Source of the DNA: Hyphomicrobiales bacterium
GTDB taxonomy: Bacteria; Pseudomonadota; Alphaproteobacteria; Rhizobiales; Rhizobiaceae
Assembly (NCBI GenBank): GCA_900468065.1
Contig: UBTA01000094.1
Span: 1-64,000 of the forward strand
Reading direction: 5' to 3'
Length of the DNA stretch: 64,000 nucleotides
The notes beneath the pieces are model-generated. The model was not told the origin of the DNA. It saw nothing but the letters and a program-made list of their open reading frames with translations, and made no database searches. Below, piece after piece: positions 59,846-64,000 of the stretch. Position 1 is the first letter of the stretch; every line of letters begins with the position of its first letter. The position numbers were made by a program, and so were the translations under genes.

Positions 59846-60709
59846 ATGGCTTTTGTAACCGATAAATCCGGCTTCGTGCCTGCAGTGACACCACGATCTC
59901 GCGACAAAGCAGCACCGGCGCGCCGCAACGGCCGCAGGCTCAATCTCGGCACGTTCGGTTACGGACTGCCGCTGCTGATCGCCTTCTTCGTGTTCTGGGA
60001 GATCGCCCCTCGCCTTGGCTGGTTGAACGCGATCTTCTTTCCGCCGCTGAGCGAAGTCCTGACCGCCTGGTACGCCATGCTGCTGGACGGCACGTTGTCT
60101 GCCAATATCGGCATCAGCCTTCAACGCGCCTTCATCGGCTTTGCGCTGGCACTTGTGGTGGCGATCCCGCTGGGGTTCCTGATGGGGCGCTATACGACGT
60201 TCGAGAAGGTTTCGGACCTGCTTGTCCAGACCCTGCGCAATACCTCGCAATTTGCGCTGCTGCCGGTCTTCATTCTCCTGCTCGGCATTGGCGAAGCGTC
60301 GAAGATTGCCATCACCTTCTACTCATCGATCTTCTTTCTGTTGATCAACACCATCAGCGGCGTGAAGTCGGTCGATCCGCTGCTGCTGAAGGCTGCCCGC
60401 TCGATGGGCACCTCCGATCTTGACCTTTTCCGAAAGGTCATCCTGCCGGCCAGCATTCCGCATATCGTGGCCGGCGCGCGTCTTGCGGTGAAATCCTCGA
60501 TCTTCGCGGTGATAGGCGCCGAAATGCTCGCGGCCAAATCCGGCCTCGGCTACCTCATCCAGAACTCGCAGTTGATGATGGAAACGGCCGACATGTATGC
60601 CGGCATCCTGACGATGACCTTCATCGGCCTGATCGTGAACTACTTGCTCGTCTGGTTCGAGCGCTGGGCGACCGGCTGGAAGAGCCCATCGGAATCCTCT
60701 CCGCACTAA
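59846..60709 (+). CDS. ABC transporter permease, SsuC type
   Basis: 287 residues, six membrane helices and the EAA loop AARSMGTSDLDLFRKVILPASIPHIVAGARLAV typical of the sulfonate/nitrate/taurine branch. GGGAGG precedes the start. It pairs as a homodimer with the upstream ATPase. Confidence 0.92.
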   Translation: MAFVTDKSGFVPAVTPRSRDKAAPARRNGRRLNLGTFGYGLPLLIAFFVFWEIAPRLGWLNAIFFPPLSEVLTAWYAMLLDGTLSANIGISLQRAFIGFALALVVAIPLGFLMGRYTTFEKVSDLLVQTLRNTSQFALLPVFILLLGIGEASKIAITFYSSIFFLLINTISGVKSVDPLLLKAARSMGTSDLDLFRKVILPASIPHIVAGARLAVKSSIFAVIGAEMLAAKSGLGYLIQNSQLMMETADMYAGILTMTFIGLIVNYLLVWFERWATGWKSPSESSPH

Positions 60710-60744
60710 TCCCTTATCCGACAAACAACCGTCAAAGGACGACC

Positions 60745-61770
60745 ATGACCCACATATTTTCCCGACTGCGCCGGAATATCTTGAAGGGCGTAGCCCTTGC
60801 CTTCCTTGGCACGTCCCTGCTCTCAGGCGCAGCTTTTGCCGAAGACAAGCCAGACGTGATCCGGATCGGCACCACCGCGCCGGGGCATCTGAAGTTCATT
60901 CTCGGCCGCCACAACGGCGCATTCGAGAAAGAATTCACCAACGACGGTATCAAGGTCGAACTCGTTGCCTTCACCAATGGTGGCTCTGAGGCCCTGACAG
61001 CGCTTGCGACCGGCGCCATCGAAGTCACCTATACCGGCAACAACCCGGCTCTGCGCGCCGCAGCCCTTGGCGCTGACGTCAAGGCGGTCGGCCTGTCGAG
61101 CTTCACCAAGAACTCGTCGACCACGATCATCGTCAAATCGGATTCGCCGATCAAGACGATTGCCGACCTCAAGGGCAAGAAGGTTGCCTTTCTGGCCGGC
61201 ACGGTTCGTCATTCGGTGTTCTCGAAAGCGTTGAAGACCGTAGGGCTGACCACGGATGACGTCGAACCGCTCAACCTCGATTTTGCAGCATCCGGTCCGT
61301 CCCTGATCCGGGGCGATGTCGACGCCGTCGTCGAATCCGACAACTCGACGTCCAAGCTGGTCGAAAAGGGCGAAGCCCGTGTCATCCTCGACAGCAACAA
61401 ATATCCGGAATGGTCGGCACCCTTTATCATCTCGGTTAACGGCGAATTCGCCAAGAAATATCCTGAGCTCGTCAAACGCCTGTTGAAGGTCGATATCCAG
61501 CTGGCGCGCTGGGCAGACGCCCATCCGGAGGACACGATCAAGATTTTCGTTGATGAAACCAAGACATCGGAAAAATCGGTCCGCAAGACCTATGCCGATG
61601 GCAAATTCTATCAGGACCCTCGCATCACGCCGGAAGCCATCAAGGCATTGCAGGACGAAGAGGCTTTCATGGCGGAAGCAAAGCTGCTCAAGGGTTCGGT
61701 GAACTATGATACCTGGGTCGACACAAGCTATCTCGATGCAGCCTATAAGGAAGTCGATTCCAACCAGTAA
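60745..61770 (+). CDS. ABC transporter substrate-binding protein, SsuA/NMT1-like
   Basis: 341 residues with a signal peptide ending GAAFA-ED (about residue 32). Family segments RIGTTAPGHLKFILGRHNGAFEKE, LATGAIEVTYTGNNPALRA and LKGKKVAFLAGTVRHSVFSKAL resemble SsuA/taurine-binding proteins. It would bind a sulfonate or related anion. Last gene of the operon; a terminator follows. Confidence 0.9.
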   Translation: MTHIFSRLRRNILKGVALAFLGTSLLSGAAFAEDKPDVIRIGTTAPGHLKFILGRHNGAFEKEFTNDGIKVELVAFTNGGSEALTALATGAIEVTYTGNNPALRAAALGADVKAVGLSSFTKNSSTTIIVKSDSPIKTIADLKGKKVAFLAGTVRHSVFSKALKTVGLTTDDVEPLNLDFAASGPSLIRGDVDAVVESDNSTSKLVEKGEARVILDSNKYPEWSAPFIISVNGEFAKKYPELVKRLLKVDIQLARWADAHPEDTIKIFVDETKTSEKSVRKTYADGKFYQDPRITPEAIKALQDEEAFMAEAKLLKGSVNYDTWVDTSYLDAAYKEVDSNQ

Positions 61771-61789
61771 TCCGTCTATGTTGCTTTAA

Positions 61790-61826
61790 GACCGCCGGGC
61801 CTGCTCTGCACCGCTGCCCGGCGGTC
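61790..61826 (+). terminator. Hairpin terminator of the flavoprotein-ABC operon
   Basis: Perfect 11-bp stem GACCGCCGGGC / GCCCGGCGGTC, 15-nt loop, followed by ATTTGATTGTT. Confidence 0.7.
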
Positions 61827-61857
61827 ATTTGATTGTTCACAACGCTTCAAGACCGAA

Positions 61858-63123
61858 ATGACAGCAATTCCATCCGATCAGCGGCTGATGCCTGCACCAA
61901 AAAGCCGCAACTTCATCCTGTTTTCCATTGCGCAATGCGTCAGCTTTTCCGGGGACTGGATGCAGAAGGCTGCGGTCGGGTGGCTGGTCTGGGAGCTGAC
62001 GCATTCGCCCGCCTGGGTGGGAGCCGTGGCCCTGTCCGATCTCATCGCCGCCTTCTGGGTTGCGCCGCTTGCGGGCACCGTCACCGATCGCAGCAATCCC
62101 TACAAGCTCATCTGGCTGACGCAGGTCCTTGCCATGGCAAATTCCTGCCTGATCTGGCTGCTGGTCGTGCTGGGTCTCGTTTCGCCTTGGCTCCTGCTGG
62201 TCTGGGCAGTGATCGATTCGACGCTGCAGGGGTTCAATCAGCCAGCGCGGATGATGGTGACAGGCGCACTTGCGCCTCCCGGGCGCGTATCCCAGGCGAT
62301 TGCCGCCAACTCGATTGCGGCCAACATTGCCCGCAGCATCGGCCCGATGATCGGCGGCTACATCATGGTGCATTATGGTGTGAGCGACGTGTTTCTCGTC
62401 AACGCCGTCTCCTTCATCGCCATCATGGCGGTCCTTGTCCATGTTCGCCCGTGGATTGACCGGCCAGGCCTTGCGGCCCGCTCCGGGCACTTCACCGGCG
62501 ATATCGTCTCGGGCTTCAAGTACATTCTGCGCGCGCCGCAAATTGCCATACTGTTTGCGCTGAACCTGTCGTTTTCCGTGTTGGCACGGCCATTCACCGA
62601 ACTGTTTCCGGCACTGGCGGGCGGGACATTTGCGGGCGGTCCCGATACGCTCGGCCTGCTGATGGCGGCGCAAGGCGCCGGGGCGCTGTTCGGTGCCGGC
62701 TGGATGCTGAAGAAACACGCGCCGCTGACGCTGGTGCGGGTCACATTTGCCGCGGCCTTCGGCATCGCCATCTCGCTCATCCTCTTTTCAACGACAGCCA
62801 CGTTCGGTTTCGCACTGGCGCTAATCGGGTTTGCAGGACTGTTTCATGTCGTCTGCAACATCGGCATGCAGACCATGGCGCAGACGATGAGCGAGCCGGC
62901 GATGCGCGGCCGTGTGCTCGCCCTCTATACGCTGGTTTTCCGGGCCGGACCGGCCGTTGGAGCTTTTGTGATTGGTTTTGCTGCCCACTGGTTTGACCTG
63001 CAGGTTCTGATCGGACTTGCCGCCGGGGTATTCGTGTTGGGCATTGTCAGCGCACTCCCAGTTGTTCGGCGTATCTATTTTCCCGGACGCTTGTCCGCCA
63101 ACGTGCACGAGGCTAACCAGTGA
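61858..63123 (+). CDS. MFS transporter, EntS-like (MFS_3 family)
   Basis: 421 residues, about 12 membrane helices. The segments FSGDWMQKAAVGWLVWELT and ARSIGPMIGGYIMVHYG are typical of MFS_3 exporters such as EntS. A weak ribosome binding site precedes the ATG. Its stop overlaps the next gene start by GTGA, so the two exporters are coupled. Substrate unknown. Confidence 0.85.
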   Translation: MTAIPSDQRLMPAPKSRNFILFSIAQCVSFSGDWMQKAAVGWLVWELTHSPAWVGAVALSDLIAAFWVAPLAGTVTDRSNPYKLIWLTQVLAMANSCLIWLLVVLGLVSPWLLLVWAVIDSTLQGFNQPARMMVTGALAPPGRVSQAIAANSIAANIARSIGPMIGGYIMVHYGVSDVFLVNAVSFIAIMAVLVHVRPWIDRPGLAARSGHFTGDIVSGFKYILRAPQIAILFALNLSFSVLARPFTELFPALAGGTFAGGPDTLGLLMAAQGAGALFGAGWMLKKHAPLTLVRVTFAAAFGIAISLILFSTTATFGFALALIGFAGLFHVVCNIGMQTMAQTMSEPAMRGRVLALYTLVFRAGPAVGAFVIGFAAHWFDLQVLIGLAAGVFVLGIVSALPVVRRIYFPGRLSANVHEANQ

Positions 63124-64000
63124 CAATTGTCAACGCGGCTGAGAGCCGGGAGATACAGGCCTCGTCCAGCCGTTCGCGGCTTGTGGCTTTTGTCGTCGCG
63201 GTATCCTTTTTTATGCAGATGCTGGATGCGACGATCGTCGTCACATCGCTGCCGCAGATGGCGCAGTCCTTCGGCGTCCAACCGGTGGCCATGAGCATCG
63301 GATTGACGGTCTATATGCTGACAATGGCAGCCTTCATTCCGCTTTCCGGCTGGCTGGGGAACCGCTTTGGCGCCCGCAATGTCTTCATGGCGGCAATTGC
63401 GATCTTCGTGCTTGCTTCCCTGTTTTGCGGCCTGTCGAGCACGCTTGCAGAATTCATTGCCGCCCGCGCGGTCCAAGGGTTCGGCAGCGCGCTGATGAAC
63501 CCGATCGGACGGATGATCGTGCTACGCAATGCGCCAAAACGCGACCTCGTCAATGCTGTCGCGTTGATCACATGGCCGGCGCTGATTGCGCCTGTCATCG
63601 GGCCGGTGCTTGGCAGCGTCATCACCACCTATGCAAGCTGGCATTGGAACTTCTTCATCAACATCCCGATCGGTCTTATCGGTCTTGCTCTTGTCTGGCA
63701 TTTCGTGCCGCAGCAAAAGGAGGCGGATACAGGCAAGCTGGATCTCCTCGGCTTCGTGCTGTCCGCACTTGGCCTCACCCTGCTTCTGGCTGGATTGGAA
63801 AGTTTCGTTCATGGAACGGTGTCGGCATATCAGGTCGTTGCCTTGCTTGCGGTAGGCATCGGGCTTTCCGCATGGGCCATCCGTCATTTTCGCAGAACCG
63901 ACAATCCGCTGCTGGAGCTTTCGCCGTTTGCCATCCCGACCTTTGCCTTTTCGACTCTGTCTGCCGGCACCGCTTCAAGGCTTGCGATCAACGCCATGCC
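63120..64000 (+). CDS. MFS transporter, DHA2/EmrB type, 3'-truncated by window end
   Basis: 293 codons are visible from GTG at 63120, which overlaps the previous stop as GTGA. The N-terminal sequence (LVAFVVAVSFFMQMLDATIVVTSLPQMA) and RAVQGFGSALMNPIGRMIV are the 14-helix DHA2/EmrB-QacA drug-exporter type. The frame is open to the last base. Coupled to the upstream MFS gene; possibly a two-exporter unit. Confidence 0.85.
   Translation, partial: MTIVNAAESREIQASSSRSRLVAFVVAVSFFMQMLDATIVVTSLPQMAQSFGVQPVAMSIGLTVYMLTMAAFIPLSGWLGNRFGARNVFMAAIAIFVLASLFCGLSSTLAEFIAARAVQGFGSALMNPIGRMIVLRNAPKRDLVNAVALITWPALIAPVIGPVLGSVITTYASWHWNFFINIPIGLIGLALVWHFVPQQKEADTGKLDLLGFVLSALGLTLLLAGLESFVHGTVSAYQVVALLAVGIGLSAWAIRHFRRTDNPLLELSPFAIPTFAFSTLSAGTASRLAINAM

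Overview
The window is high-GC DNA from an alphaproteobacterium, most likely a member of the Rhizobiaceae (Rhizobium/Agrobacterium type). The evidence is a fixNOQP-fixGHIS cluster with FnrN/FixK boxes, many ABC uptake operons for plant-derived solutes, LysR/GntR/SorC regulators beside each operon, a separate cytosolic-type FtsK, and dense ATGA-type translational coupling. No rRNA, tRNA, CRISPR array, phage module or intact insertion sequence was recognised. The genes are nearly all metabolic and could lie on a chromosome or a secondary replicon.

Region 1 (1-10663) is the microaerobic respiration block: the 3' part of an FnrN-type regulator, a hemerythrin-like protein, fixS-fixI-fixH-fixG, fixP-fixQ-fixO-fixN (cbb3 oxidase) and divergent hemN. 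Three 14-bp TTGAY-N4-RTCAA boxes (1133, 5704, 9214) sit at sensible distances from the hemerythrin gene, fixG and the fixN/hemN intergenic region, so the regulator and its likely targets are together. Region 2 (10808-23001) looks like a D-apiose catabolic cluster of the RuBisCO-like type: NanR-like GntR regulator, oiaX (RuBisCO-like decarboxylase), oiaK, apnO, a ribose-type ABC transporter with a DUF2291 lipoprotein, apsD and apnL. A matching operator-like sequence lies before oiaX and before apnO. Region 3 (23059-30963) is a minus-strand operon of an RraA-type aldolase, an oligopeptide-family ABC transporter and a split chromate transporter, with a divergent LysR regulator, followed by an RNase HI, a 37-residue membrane peptide with a folded leader, and a 6-phosphogluconate dehydrogenase.

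Region 4 (33069-43926) is a sugar locus: bifunctional class II aldolase/short-chain dehydrogenase, SorC regulator, PfkB kinase, an ABC transporter with two permeases, and a MATE exporter. Region 5 (44491-50673) is purine salvage: two different adenine deaminases flanking a purine permease, with a LysR regulator. Region 6 (50804-56919) holds a small membrane peptide, FtsK, the potassium transporter Kup preceded by an overlapping small ORF, and a thioredoxin-like protein. Region 7 (56989-64000) has the least understood system: an AprA-like flavoprotein and an 8-cysteine ferredoxin in one operon with a sulfonate/nitrate-type ABC transporter, followed by two MFS exporters, the second cut by the window end.

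Starts were moved from the longest open frame where a ribosome binding site, a promoter box or gene overlap argued for it. Functions come from motif reading and recall of families; no database search was run.
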